Below the pieces are notes generated by a model, which searched no databases, was not told where the DNA came from, and worked only from the letters and a program-made list of their open reading frames with translations. A stretch of 64,000 bases of DNA from contig NZ_JAMLIE010000001.1 of the NCBI RefSeq assembly GCF_023954335.1, positions 1,798,001 to 1,862,000 on the forward strand. Direction: 5' to 3'. Position numbers and translations under genes: made by a program. Shown piece by piece: positions 33,825 to 44,003 of this stretch (within the stretch, counting starts at the first letter, position 1; each line of letters opens with the position of its first letter). The stretch is from Aquamicrobium sp. Its GTDB lineage: Bacteria; Pseudomonadota; Alphaproteobacteria; Rhizobiales; Rhizobiaceae.

Positions 33825-34043
33825 TTTGTCTCTCTCCCTCGGCTTGAAGAATAGCACAGCCGCGTCTCGCTCGCGCGGCCGATTATTGTTCAATTATGAA
33901 CTTGTTGTGCAGCGCAGTAAAGCGGCGAATGGCCGGCCGCTGGCCGGCCGTGACGGATTGCGGCTTGGCATGACGGTATGAGGGGCGCTAGGCACCGGAT
34001 GGAATAGTATATCCGGGGCATGCGCGCGCGGAGGGCGGGAACG

Positions 34044-35696
34044 ATGACAGAGGCGGATTTCGTGATCGTCGGCTCGGGCTCGGCCGGGTCGGCGATGGCG
34101 TATCGTCTTTCGGAAGGCGGGAAGAACACGGTCGCGGTGATCGAATATGGCGGCACCGACTACGGCCCGTTCATCCAGATGCCGGCCGCGCTGTCCTACC
34201 CGATGAACATGCGCCGCTACGACTGGCGGTTCGTGACCGAGCCGGAGCCGCATCTGGGCGGGCGGGTGCTGGCGACGCCGCGCGGCAAGGTGCTGGGCGG
34301 CTCCTCCTCGGTCAACGGCATGGTCTATGTGCGCGGCCATGCCCGCGATTTCGACCACTGGGCCGAGCAAGGCGCGACCGGGTGGTCCTTCGCCGACGTG
34401 CTGCCCTACTTCCGGCGCATGGAGAACGCCGCCGGTGGCGAGGAGGGCTGGCGCGGCACGGACGGGCCGCTCCATGTCCGGCGCGGCCCGCAGCAGAACC
34501 CGCTCTACGCGGCGTTCGTCGAGGCCGGCCGGCAGGCGGGCTTCCAGACGACGCGCGACTATAACGGCGCGAAGCAGGAAGGCTTCGGCCCGATGGAGCA
34601 GACCATCCACAACGGAAGGCGCTGGTCGGTGGCCAACGCCTATCTGCGCCCGGCGCTCAGGCGGGGCAATGTCGGGCTGGTCAAGGGTTTCGCCCGCCGC
34701 GTCGTCATCGAGAACGGACGGGCCGTCGGCGTCGAGGTCGAGACGCGGGGCCGGGTGCGCGTCGTCAGGGCAAGGCGCGAGGTGATCGTCGCCGCCTCGT
34801 CGATCAACTCGCCGAAGCTGCTGATGCTGTCGGGCATCGGCCCGGCGGCGCATCTGAAGGAACACGGCATCGAGGTCGTCGCCGACCGGCCGGGGGTGGG
34901 GCAGAACCTCCAGGACCATATGGAGCTGTACATCCAGCAGGAATCGCTCCAGCCGATCACGCTCTATTCCAAGCTCGGCCTGTTCTGGAAGGCGCGGATC
35001 GGGGCCGAGTGGCTGTTCTTCAAGACGGGGCTGGGGGCCTCGAACCATTTCGAGGCCGCGGCCTTCGTGCGCTCGCGCGCCGGGGTCGACTATCCCGACA
35101 TCCAGTACCATTTCATCCCCGTCGCCATCCGCTACGACGGCAAGGCGGCGGCCAAGGCGCACGGCTTCCAGGCGCATGTCGGGCCGATGCGCTCGAAATC
35201 GCGCGGTGCGGTGACGCTGCGCTCGGCCGACCCGTGGGAGCGGCCCGTCATTCGCTTCAACTACATGTCGCATCCCGACGACTGGGCCGATTTCCGCCAC
35301 TGCATCCGGCTGACGCGCGAGATCTTCGGCCAGCCGGCCTTCGACCTCTATCGCGGGCGCGAGATCTCGCCCGGCACGGATGTCGAGACCGATGCGCAGC
35401 TCGATGATTTCATCAGGGCGCATGCGGAAAGCGCCTACCACCCCTGCGGCACCTGCCGGATGGGCGGCAGGGACGACCGGGAAGCGGTGGTCGACCCCGA
35501 ATGCCGGGTGATTGGGGTCGAGGGGCTGCGCGTCGCCGATTCGTCGATCTTCCCGCGCATCACCAACGGCAACCTCAACGCGCCGTCGATCATGACCGGC
35601 GAGAAGGCGGCCGACCACATTCTCGGCCGCAAGCCGCTGACCCCGTCCAATCTGGAGCCGTGGATCAATCCCAACTGGCGGGAATCCGACCGTTGA
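34044..35696 (+). CDS. betA: Choline dehydrogenase-like GMC oxidoreductase
   Basis: ATG 34044 (GAGGGCGGGAACG before it) gives 550 residues. FAD-binding GSGSAGSAMAYRL at the start, GMC signature 1 (GKVLGGSSSVNGMVYVRGHARDFDHWA), signature 2 (GAKQEGF.. INSPKLLMLSGIGPAAHL) and the C-terminal YHPCGTCRMG...DSSIFPRITNGNLNAPSIMTGEKAADHI. With betaine aldehyde dehydrogenase 200 bp downstream, oxidation of choline to betaine aldehyde is the best call. Confidence 0.92.
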   Translation: MTEADFVIVGSGSAGSAMAYRLSEGGKNTVAVIEYGGTDYGPFIQMPAALSYPMNMRRYDWRFVTEPEPHLGGRVLATPRGKVLGGSSSVNGMVYVRGHARDFDHWAEQGATGWSFADVLPYFRRMENAAGGEEGWRGTDGPLHVRRGPQQNPLYAAFVEAGRQAGFQTTRDYNGAKQEGFGPMEQTIHNGRRWSVANAYLRPALRRGNVGLVKGFARRVVIENGRAVGVEVETRGRVRVVRARREVIVAASSINSPKLLMLSGIGPAAHLKEHGIEVVADRPGVGQNLQDHMELYIQQESLQPITLYSKLGLFWKARIGAEWLFFKTGLGASNHFEAAAFVRSRAGVDYPDIQYHFIPVAIRYDGKAAAKAHGFQAHVGPMRSKSRGAVTLRSADPWERPVIRFNYMSHPDDWADFRHCIRLTREIFGQPAFDLYRGREISPGTDVETDAQLDDFIRAHAESAYHPCGTCRMGGRDDREAVVDPECRVIGVEGLRVADSSIFPRITNGNLNAPSIMTGEKAADHILGRKPLTPSNLEPWINPNWRESDR

Positions 35697-35740
35697 GCTA
35701 GACCGGAGAGACCGGAAGCCCCCTTCGGAGAAAATGGCAC

Positions 35741-35887
35741 ATGAAGCAGAACCAGCTCTACATCCTTATCGGCGCGCTGATCGTCGTCGTCATCGGCCTC
35801 GGCATCTATATTTTCCAAGAGCAGTCGAAGCCGTCCGGCGTCGAGATCAGGCTCAACGAATCCGGCATCTCGATCCAGGAGAACTGA
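35741..35887 (+). CDS. Small single-pass membrane protein between betA and betB
   Basis: A 48-residue frame from ATG 35741 with CTTCGGAGAAA upstream. MKQNQLY is followed by one strong membrane segment (ILIGALIVVVIGLGIYIF) and a short polar tail (QEQSKPSGVEIRLNESGISIQEN). It sits 44 bp after betA and 23 bp before betB in the same direction, so it is part of the operon. Similar short proteins occur widely in Rhizobiales; no function is known to me. N-in, C-out topology is likely from the basic N-terminus. Confidence 0.8.
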   Translation: MKQNQLYILIGALIVVVIGLGIYIFQEQSKPSGVEIRLNESGISIQEN

Positions 35888-35910
35888 GACCCCCGGCAAG
35901 GAGACGCGGC

Positions 35911-37377
35911 ATGAAAGCCCAGCCAAAGGCATCGCACTACATCAACGGCCGGTACGTCGATGACGAGCAGGGCCGGCCGCTGGAGGTCATCTACCCGGCC
36001 ACCGGCGAGGCGATCGCCAGGCTTCATGCCGCCACGCCCAACATCGTCGAGCTGGCGGTGGAGGCCGCGCGCGCCGCGCAGGACGAGTGGGCGCGCGTGC
36101 GCCCGGCCGAGCGCGGCCGCATCCTGCGCCGCGCCGCCGACATCCTGCGCGCCCGCAACGACGAGCTCGCCCGGCTGGAGACGCTGGACACCGGCAAGCC
36201 GGTGCAGGAAACCGAGGTCGCCGACCCGGCCAGCGCCGCCGAGGCGCTGGAGTTCTTCGGCGGCGCGGTCGCCGCCTTCCACGGCGACTATGTCGATTTC
36301 GGCGGCGGGCCGTTCGCCTATACAAGGCGCGAGCCGCTCGGCGTGTGCGTCGGCATCGGCGCCTGGAACTATCCGATCCAGGGCGTGGGCTGGAAATCGG
36401 CCCCGGCGCTCGCCATGGGCAACGCCATGGTGTTCAAGCCGTCGGAGAACACGCCGCTCTCGGCGCTGGCGCTGGCCGAGATCTACACCGAGGCCGGGCT
36501 GCCGGACGGCCTGTTCAACGTGGTGCAGGGTTTCGGCGAGGTCGGATCGGCGCTCGTCACGCACCCCGAGGTCGCCAAGGTGTCGCTGACCGGCTCGGTG
36601 CCGACGGGCCGCAAGGTGCTGGCCGAGGCCGGCGCGCGGATGAAGCACGCGACGATGGAGCTCGGCGGCAAGTCGCCGCTGATCGTCTTCGACGACGCCG
36701 ATGTCGAGAACGCCGTCGGCGGGGCGATGCTGGCCAATTTCTATTCGACCGGGCAGGTCTGCTCGAACGGCACCCGCGTCTTCGTGCAGGAAGGTATTTA
36801 TGACCGCTTCCTCGAACGGCTGACCGAACGCACGGCGAGGATCAGGATCGGCGATCCGCTCGACCCGGCGACCCAGATGGGACCGCTGATCAACCGGGCG
36901 CAGCTCGACAAGGTGAGAAGCTATATCGCCATCGGCCAGGAGGAGGGGGCGCGGCTCCACCATGGCGGCGGCGAGCCGCAGCTGCAGGGCTTCGAGGGCG
37001 GGTTCTTCATCGAGCCGACCATCTTCACCGGGGTGCGCGACGACATGCGCATCGCCCGCGAGGAAATCTTCGGCCCGGTGATGAGCGTCCTCACCTTCCG
37101 CGAGGAGGGCGAGGCGATCGAGCGCGCCAACGACACCGAGTTCGGCCTGTCGGCCGGGGTGTTCACGCTCAACCTGCCGCGCGCCCACCGGGTGATCGCG
37201 GAGCTGAAAGCGGGAAGCTGCTGGATCAACCACTACAATCTGGCGCCCGTCGAGCTTCCCTTCGGCGGCTTCCGGCAGTCGGGCGTCGGACGGGAAAATT
37301 CGCTCGCCGCTCTGGCGCATTATTCCCAGTTGAAGTCGGTCTATGTCGAGACGGGCGACGTCGACAGCCCCTACTGA
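35911..37377 (+). CDS. betB: Betaine aldehyde dehydrogenase
   Basis: ATG 35911 after AAGGAGACGCGGC gives 488 residues. ALDH marks: GIGAWNYPIQGVGWKSAPALAMGN, KPSENTPLSA, TGSVPTGRKV, catalytic Glu in ELGGKSP and catalytic Cys in YSTGQVCSNGTRVFV (the CSNG form is typical of BetB), EIFGPVMSVL and the C-terminal PFGGFRQSGVGREN. It oxidises betaine aldehyde to glycine betaine with NAD(P). BetI and betC are not in the window. Confidence 0.95.
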   Translation: MKAQPKASHYINGRYVDDEQGRPLEVIYPATGEAIARLHAATPNIVELAVEAARAAQDEWARVRPAERGRILRRAADILRARNDELARLETLDTGKPVQETEVADPASAAEALEFFGGAVAAFHGDYVDFGGGPFAYTRREPLGVCVGIGAWNYPIQGVGWKSAPALAMGNAMVFKPSENTPLSALALAEIYTEAGLPDGLFNVVQGFGEVGSALVTHPEVAKVSLTGSVPTGRKVLAEAGARMKHATMELGGKSPLIVFDDADVENAVGGAMLANFYSTGQVCSNGTRVFVQEGIYDRFLERLTERTARIRIGDPLDPATQMGPLINRAQLDKVRSYIAIGQEEGARLHHGGGEPQLQGFEGGFFIEPTIFTGVRDDMRIAREEIFGPVMSVLTFREEGEAIERANDTEFGLSAGVFTLNLPRAHRVIAELKAGSCWINHYNLAPVELPFGGFRQSGVGRENSLAALAHYSQLKSVYVETGDVDSPY

Positions 37378-37406
37378 TCTTTATCGCTTTTCGTCGTCTT
37401 CGACAC

Positions 37407-37435
37407 TTGCGGGCAGGGCATGCGGGCGCTATAAG
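37407..37435 (+). promoter_or_regulatory. Promoter of the tRNA-Pro gene
   Basis: TTGCGG (37407-37412), a 17-bp spacer and TATAAG (37430-37435) lie 16 bp before the tRNA. A GC-rich inverted repeat overlaps this promoter (CAGGGC..GCGGGC with GCCCGCCCTG, about 37414-37445). Confidence 0.6.
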
Positions 37436-37451
37436 CCCGCCCTGTCGGTCG

Positions 37452-37528
37452 CGGAGTGTAGCGCAGCCTGGTAGCGCACCTCGTTCGGGACGAGGGGGTC
37501 GGAGGTTCGAATCCTCTCACTCCGACCA
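37452..37528 (+). tRNA. tRNA-Pro (anticodon CGG)
   Basis: A 77-nt cloverleaf: acceptor CGGAGTG/CACTCCG, D arm GCGCAGCCTGGTAGCGC, anticodon stem CCTCG/CGAGG with loop TTCGGGA (anticodon CGG at 37486-37488), T arm GGAGG-TTCGAAT-CCTCT and encoded CCA at 37526-37528. No integrase or duplicated 3' end lies near it. Confidence 0.97.
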
Positions 37529-37582
37529 ACATTTTATAAAATCCCGAAAACCCTGAAAATCCATCGCCTTGCCGGCTCCTGC

Positions 37583-37876
37583 TCATGCAATGCGGGCGCA
37601 ACCCGGCTGCGCGCGAAGCCGCTTCAGGGCCTGCATCAGGGCGATGTGGCGGTTCAGGTCGTAGCTCCAGTGCCGCCTGAGGCCGCGCAGGCGCTCGCGC
37701 TCGACGAGGCGGGCGAGCCGGCGGCGCAGGCGGTCCTTCTCCTGCGGCGCGGCGGCGAGCGCTTCCGCGAGGTCGACGCCGCAGGCGAGGAAGAAGGCGA
37801 CGGCCTGCCGCGCCTCCTCCGTCTCGCGCCGCTTCCGCGCCGAGAAGGCGCGCGTTTCGTCATCAAGTCCAGCCAT
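37583..37876 (-). CDS. Small basic helical protein (hypothetical)
   Basis: 97 residues from ATG 37876 (GGAGC before it): MAGLDDETRAFSARKRRETEEARQ..., with a long Arg/Leu-rich helix (EKDRLRRRLARLVERERLRGLRRHWSYDLNRHIALMQALKRL). No signal or TM. The sequence looks conserved in type (cytoplasmic nucleic-acid-binding-like), but I cannot name the family. Reads convergent to tRNA-Pro. Confidence 0.6.
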   Translation of the reverse strand: MAGLDDETRAFSARKRRETEEARQAVAFFLACGVDLAEALAAAPQEKDRLRRRLARLVERERLRGLRRHWSYDLNRHIALMQALKRLRAQPGCARIA

Positions 37877-38085
37877 CGAATGCTCCGCTGCGGAAAGTGC
37901 CCGGCAATCTTCCGGGCTGGCGGGCGGGCGTGGACAAAGCCTGGCGGGCGCGATGGGGACGGTGGGGAAAACAGACGCGGAATCAACAGGAAGGGAAATT
38001 CTCCCGAGTAATCAGTTCTCTATTTGTTCACTTTCAACGGCATCCCTGATATAAGAAGATATTCCTATGAATAACGGGGGCGCAG

Positions 38086-38616
38086 GTGCGTGCAGCGAAG
38101 GTGAAATGGCGGGGAGCCCGATCCGGCGAGGAGAAGGACCCGGCCCGGCGTGACGGGCAGCTTCGCGCCGACGCCGAAAAAGGCGGGAATGGAACCGACG
38201 GCCGGGCGGATTCCGGCTCGGGCCGGTCCGGCGGCGTGGGGAAATCCCGTCCGCGGGCTGTGCCGGCCGCCGCGGCGGCGTCGCCCGACGCAGCGCGCGA
38301 CCATGTTCTCGCCGCCTGCGAGGGCGTCATCGACATCGCCGCCATATTGTTCAACGTGTCGGGCAAGGATTTGCGCAGCCCCCGCCGCTCGACGCTCGCG
38401 GTGAGCAGGGTGCGCCAGATCGCCATGTATGCGGCGCATGTGCGGCTCGGCTTCACCATGGGCGAGGTCGGGCTGGGATTCGGCCGCGACCGCACCACCG
38501 TGCTCCACGCCTGCCACCAGATCGAGGATCTGCGCGAGGATGAGGAGTTCGACGACATCGTCGCGCGGGTCGAGCAGGTCATCGCGGTGGCCTTCGGCAA
38601 GCGCGCGCAGGACTGA
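38086..38616 (+). CDS. Free-standing DnaA domain IV (Bac_DnaA_C) protein
   Basis: GTG 38086; 176 residues. The first ~70 are disordered and Arg/Gly/Ala-rich. The rest (ACEGVIDIAAILFNVSGKDLRSPRRSTLAVSRVRQIAMYAAHVRLGFTMGEVGLGFGRDRTTVLHACHQIEDL) is the DNA-binding domain IV of DnaA, including the FGRDRTTVLHA signature that reads GGRDHTTVLHA in DnaA. There is no AAA+ domain. It would bind DnaA-box-like DNA as a repressor or competitor of initiation, or act as a transcription factor. It lies four bp before the DUF6456 gene, so the two are co-transcribed. Confidence 0.85.
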   Translation: MRAAKVKWRGARSGEEKDPARRDGQLRADAEKGGNGTDGRADSGSGRSGGVGKSRPRAVPAAAAASPDAARDHVLAACEGVIDIAAILFNVSGKDLRSPRRSTLAVSRVRQIAMYAAHVRLGFTMGEVGLGFGRDRTTVLHACHQIEDLREDEEFDDIVARVEQVIAVAFGKRAQD

Positions 38617-38620
38617 CGGC

Positions 38621-39454
38621 ATGACGGACAGGGTGACAGAGCCAGGCCGCGCCGGCGTGCGCGTGTTGCGTTTCCTCGCCGGGGGCGAGGCGCGCCTGAG
38701 GCCGGCGGCCGCGCCGGGGCTGTGGCTGCTCGAGCGCGGCGAGAAGGGGACGATGGCGGTCGATGCGGCTCTGCTCGCCGCGCTGGAAGAGCGCGGCATG
38801 GCGGCGCGGCACGGGCAGGCGCTGGCCCTGGCGGCGGCGGGCCGGGCGGCGCTGCACCATGGTGCCGTCGAGCGAAGCGAGCCGTTGCTGGCCGCACCCC
38901 GCGAGCCGGGACACACCGTTATCGAGACCCGCGATGGCTACGACACCGTCACCGTCAACTGGTCGGAATCGCCGCTGGGGCTCCTGCATAGGCGCAAGGG
39001 CAAGGACGGCAAGCCGTTCATCGACGCGCGCGAGTTCCGCGCCGGCGAGCGGCTGCGGGCGGACTATACGAGGGGACAGATGATGCCGCGCCTCGGCGTC
39101 AACTGGGACGCGGCCGGCTCGGCCGGGCGGCGGCGCGGCGAGGGCGGCGGCATCGCCGACCTGACGGACGCCGCCCTTGCCGCGCGCAGGCGGGTCGAGG
39201 CAGCGATCGAGGCGGTCGGGCCGGAGCTTGCGGGCGTCCTCATCGACATATGCTGCTTCCTGAAGGGTGTCGAGCAGGTGGAAAGTGAGCGCGGCTGGCC
39301 GGCGCGCTCGGCCAAGGTGGTGCTGAAATCGGCGCTCGGTGCGCTGGCGCGCCACTACGATCCCGGCCGGGGCGGAAAAGACGGCCGCTCGGCGCGTCCA
39401 GCGATCCTGCACTGGGGGGCGGAGGATTATCGGCCGTCAATCCGGCAGTCTTGA
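38621..39454 (+). CDS. DUF6456 domain protein
   Basis: ATG 38621 gives 277 residues. The N-terminal ~100 form a winged-helix-like region with an Ala/Arg-rich stretch; the C-terminal ~170 (ESPLGLLHRRKGKDGKPFIDAREFRAGERLRADYTRGQMMPRLGVNW ... VGPELAGVLIDICCFLKGVEQVESERGWPARSAKVVLKSALGALARHY) is the domain known in Rhizobiales as DUF6456. Function unknown; possible DNA-binding partner of the DnaA-IV protein upstream. Confidence 0.8.
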   Translation: MTDRVTEPGRAGVRVLRFLAGGEARLRPAAAPGLWLLERGEKGTMAVDAALLAALEERGMAARHGQALALAAAGRAALHHGAVERSEPLLAAPREPGHTVIETRDGYDTVTVNWSESPLGLLHRRKGKDGKPFIDAREFRAGERLRADYTRGQMMPRLGVNWDAAGSAGRRRGEGGGIADLTDAALAARRRVEAAIEAVGPELAGVLIDICCFLKGVEQVESERGWPARSAKVVLKSALGALARHYDPGRGGKDGRSARPAILHWGAEDYRPSIRQS

Positions 39455-39527
39455 CGGGGAGCAAAGCGCAGGGCGAAAATCCTAAAGCGTGTCGCGCCTT
39501 ATGCGCATCACTGGCACCGCTTGCACT

Positions 39528-39691
39528 GCCCCTCATCCGGCTGCCGCCACCTTCTGGCCGTGAACGGGGAGAAGCGAACTGCCATCCATGCTTTCGCCAA
39601 TCGCAAGCGTGGCAAAGAGGATGTGGCGGCGCGGCCGGCATTCCTTCTCCCCGTTCACGGGGAGAAGGTGCCCGAAGGGCGGATGAGGGGC
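39528..39691. repeat. Large intergenic inverted repeat (rhizobial dispersed palindrome)
   Basis: The left arm 39528-39574 (GCCCCTCATCCGG ... GAACGGGGAGAAG) and the right arm 39644-39691 (CTTCTCCCCGTTCACGG ... GGATGAGGGGC) are close inverted copies of about 47 bp around a 69-bp loop. The wording (CCTCATCCG, CCTTCTCCCCG) is that of a dispersed palindromic repeat I know from Mesorhizobium intergenic DNA. It fills most of the 314-bp gap between DUF6456 and sufE, both genes ending here, so it may also act as a transcription barrier. Confidence 0.8.
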
Positions 39692-39768
39692 GGCGCAGGC
39701 GCTCGAAGATCGCGCGCATCCGGAGCGGGCAAGACGCGACCGGCCTTAGCTATACGGCGGGAGGGGGC

Positions 39769-40203
39769 TCAGGCCGTCGCGGCAGATGCCGATGCGTTCT
39801 CGGCCTCGCGGCGGATGCGCTGGATCATCGAGCGCAGGCCGTTGGCTCGCTGCGGGGTCAAGTGCTCGTCGAGGCCGAATTCGCGCAGGACGGTTTCGGC
39901 GTCGGTGGCGAGGATCTCGGAGGCCCTGCGCCCGGAAAACAGCGCCAGCACGATGGCCACGAGCCCGCGCACGATATGGGCGTCGGAATCGCCGAGGAAG
40001 GTGATGACCGGATCGCCGCCCGCGCCGCGGCTGGTGTGGAGCCAGACCTGGCTGACGCAACCGGGGACCTTGTGCGCGTCGTCGCGCGCCTCTTCCGGAT
40101 AGGGGGAAAGGCCGGCGCCCAGCTCGATGATGTAGCGGTAGCGGTCCTCCCAGTCGTCAAGGAAGGAGAAGTCCTCGCGGATGCTGTCGATCGTCGCGCT
40201 CAT
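39769..40203 (-). CDS. sufE: SufE family sulfur acceptor
   Basis: 144 residues from ATG 40203. SufE marks: FLDDWEDRYRYIIELGAGL, the active-site Cys in KVPGCVSQVWLHT and LVAIVLALFSGR. SufE takes persulfide sulfur from the cysteine desulfurase SufS and passes it to SufBCD for Fe-S cluster assembly. No other suf gene is nearby, as is usual for the stand-alone sufE of Rhizobiales. Confidence 0.94.
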   Translation of the reverse strand: MSATIDSIREDFSFLDDWEDRYRYIIELGAGLSPYPEEARDDAHKVPGCVSQVWLHTSRGAGGDPVITFLGDSDAHIVRGLVAIVLALFSGRRASEILATDAETVLREFGLDEHLTPQRANGLRSMIQRIRREAENASASAATA

Positions 40204-40238
40204 GCGGCAAGGATATAGGGCAGAGGGCCGCCGCTGTC

Positions 40239-40295
40239 ACTCCTGAACCGCCCGCTCGCGGCCGCCGCGGTTACTCCTGAACCGCCCGCTCGCGG
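40239..40295. repeat. Tandem 23-bp direct repeat at the end of the DUF5330 gene
   Basis: ACTCCTGAACCGCCCGCTCGCGG occurs at 40239-40261 and, 34 bp on, at 40273-40295. The second copy is the 3' end of the DUF5330 gene (codons for RERAVQE and the stop); the first lies just after its stop. Confidence 0.85.
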
Positions 40296-40633
40296 GCGGT
40301 GGGAACCGGCACGGAGCCGGTGTGCAGCGGCTCGCTCTCGCCGGCGGCGGTGATCTGCGCCGGCTGCTCGCCGAACTTGTCGTCCAGCATGTCGTAGGCG
40401 ATGCGCGCGCCTTCGCGCGCCCGCACGCCGATGGTGTGGACGGCAGAGCGCCCGACCTCGCAGGCTTCTGGGCGGCGCTCGCACAGGCCCGACACGTCGT
40501 CGATGACGGCGCGGGCGGCGAAGAAGGTCTCGAGCGCCCCGACGGTCGGCTCGCCATTGCCGTTCGTGCCGCCGAACGGAATGATGAGCAGCACCAGCGA
40601 CAGCCAGAACGCGGACTTGATAAGGAATCCCAT
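40271..40633 (-). CDS. DUF5330 domain protein
   Basis: ATG 40633 gives 120 residues with an N-terminal signal or membrane segment (MGFLIKSAFWLSLVLLIIPFGG), a helical middle with two Cys (SGLCERRPEACEVG) that could form a disulfide, and a polar tail ending RERAVQE. This matches the rhizobial DUF5330 family of unknown function. Single gene, 37 bp upstream of sufE in the same direction. Confidence 0.8.
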   Translation of the reverse strand: MGFLIKSAFWLSLVLLIIPFGGTNGNGEPTVGALETFFAARAVIDDVSGLCERRPEACEVGRSAVHTIGVRAREGARIAYDMLDDKFGEQPAQITAAGESEPLHTGSVPVPTARERAVQE

Positions 40634-41088
40634 TTCCACACCCTCTGTTGCCCCACGGAGACCTTGCCCCTTTCCGTGAGCGAACCGACCATACAACGGA
40701 CAGGCAAAGGACGGCTTGCCGCGCCGATTCGCATTGTCGTCGAATTCGATTCAAATTTTAGCGTTTCCAACCTGGCTAAAGTTCGCGGCAAATGCAGCAG
40801 GATGATGCCGGCGGGCCTCGTATTTCGCAAGATATTGAAAATACGGGGAGATTGGCGCTGCCGCGTTTCCGCGGTCCGTCGCGGCACGCGGCGCGGCGGG
40901 CAGGAATCGCCGTTACCGTCCGTTTACCATGAGTGGAATTATCCGGTGCCGGAGCGGGGAAAAACCCCCGGCGGAGGGCTGCGGCCGCCCTTCGGCGCGC
41001 CGCGTTTATTCATTCCTTAAATCCCCGGTGCGAGGGTCCGGACAAAGAGTTCGGCCCGCAAAGGCGGGCGGCGTGAAGGTGCGTTGAG
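40634..41088. promoter_or_regulatory. Divergent control region of DUF5330 and the PAS histidine kinase
   Basis: This 455-bp gap has no gene. Visible signals: two GATTC sites (GANTC, CcrM-type methylation) about 20 bp apart near 40727-40750; TTAC-N7-TTAC at 40913-40927, resembling a weak CtrA box (TTAA-N7-TTAA); and a perfect GCCCGC-AAAG-GCGGGC hairpin at about 41055-41070, just before the kinase start. These are suggestive of cell-cycle control but not proof. Confidence 0.4.
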
Positions 41089-42817
<1,729 letters not shown>

Positions 42818-42846
<29 letters not shown>

Positions 42847-43648
42847 CAGCCGGCGGCCGGCAGGCGACTTCGACGACGAGACCGGCGGGCTGGCAGGGTT
42901 CCTCATCGAGAATCGACGGGCGGTGGGAAGCCTGACGGCCTTCGCCGTCGTCTTCTCCTATGTCGCGGCCAACGCGATGTGGTATCAGCCGCACGCCCAT
43001 TCGGGGCCGTTCTTCGCCACCCGCTCGGTCACGGCGCCGATGCCGCAGCAGGACAGGATGGCGCAGCCTGACGCCGAGGTCGATGCGGCCGCCGTCGAGA
43101 CCATCATCCGCATCGAGCGCGAGAAGCTCAACGCCCGCGAGACGCCGGATGCCGTGCCGGTCGAGACCGCCGCGCTGCCCGCGCCGAAGGGCGACCCGGT
43201 GGTCGAGGACGTGCAGCGCATCCTATCCGGCCTCAACCTCTATTCCGGCAAGGTGGACGGGCTGACCGGGCCGCAGACCCGCTCGGCCATCGAGGCCTAC
43301 CGCAAGATGGTCGGCCTGTCGGCCTCGGCCGAGATCGACGATAACCTGATCGCCCAGCTCGGCGCGAAGCCGCGCAGCGCGGCCGGCGCGCCGCCGCTGC
43401 CGCAGGGCTCGCCGGGGACGGACATGATCGAGACCTCGTCGGCGCCGCCGCGCGGCGACACGATGGTGCTGCGCATCCAGGCGGGCCTGAGGGCCTTCGG
43501 CAACGACGGCATCGAGATCGACGGGGTCGTCGGTTCGCGCACCCGCACCGCCATCCTCGAATTCCAGTCGTTGTTCGGACTGCCTGAGACCGGCCAGCCG
43601 GACGAAGCGCTTTACGCCAAGATGCGCGACATCGGCCTGACCGACTGA
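42818..43648 (+). CDS. Membrane-anchored protein with two peptidoglycan-binding domains
   Basis: 276 residues: a short cytoplasmic part, one TM segment (AVGSLTAFAVVFSYVAANAMWY), a linker and two PG_binding_1 repeats (VEDVQRILSGLNLYSGKVDGLTGPQTRSAIEAYRKMVGL; VLRIQAGLRAFGNDGIEIDGVVGSRTRTAILEFQSLFGL). It overlaps the kinase gene, so it is translationally coupled to it and may sense or tether peptidoglycan for that kinase. Confidence 0.9.
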
Positions 43649-43655
43649 CCCGCCC

Positions 43656-44003
43656 ATGCGCGTCACCACCGAACTGTGGGTTTCCTCGCTGCTGCGCCGC
43701 GCCTTCTCCGGCGGCGGCTTCGCGGCTGTCGAGCGGCGAGGCGCGGCCGAGGCCGGGGCGGTGATGATCGTGCGGCGCGGGCGGATGGGCGACGTGCGGC
43801 TCTACGCGCCGGCGGCGCAGGCGAGCTATGACGAGGCGCGGCCCGAGGAGCGGATGTTCACCGAGCTTCTCCATGCAGACGGGGACGAAGAAGCGCAGAA
43901 ACGCATAGAGCGAGAGACGCGCTTCGATCCCGATCTGTGGATCGTCGAGCTCGAGGTCGATGACGCGGCCTTCGCGGAGCTGGTTTCCGTCACGACGCCC
44001 TGA
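43656..44003 (+). CDS. DUF1491 family protein
   Basis: 115 residues: MRVTTELWVSSLLRRAFSGGGFAAVERRGAAEAGAVMIV ... FDPDLWIVELEVDD, a match to the alphaproteobacterial DUF1491 family. Function unknown. It is the third gene of the kinase operon (7 bp after the PG-binding gene). Confidence 0.9.
   Translation: MRVTTELWVSSLLRRAFSGGGFAAVERRGAAEAGAVMIVRRGRMGDVRLYAPAAQASYDEARPEERMFTELLHADGDEEAQKRIERETRFDPDLWIVELEVDDAAFAELVSVTTP

Noticed and set aside
35806..37320. Leftward frame of about 504 codons opposite betB
   Set aside because: Antisense to a clear betaine aldehyde dehydrogenase.
37452..37528. tRNA-Pro as integration site of an island
   Set aside because: No integrase, no duplicated tRNA 3' end and only ordinary genes on either side.
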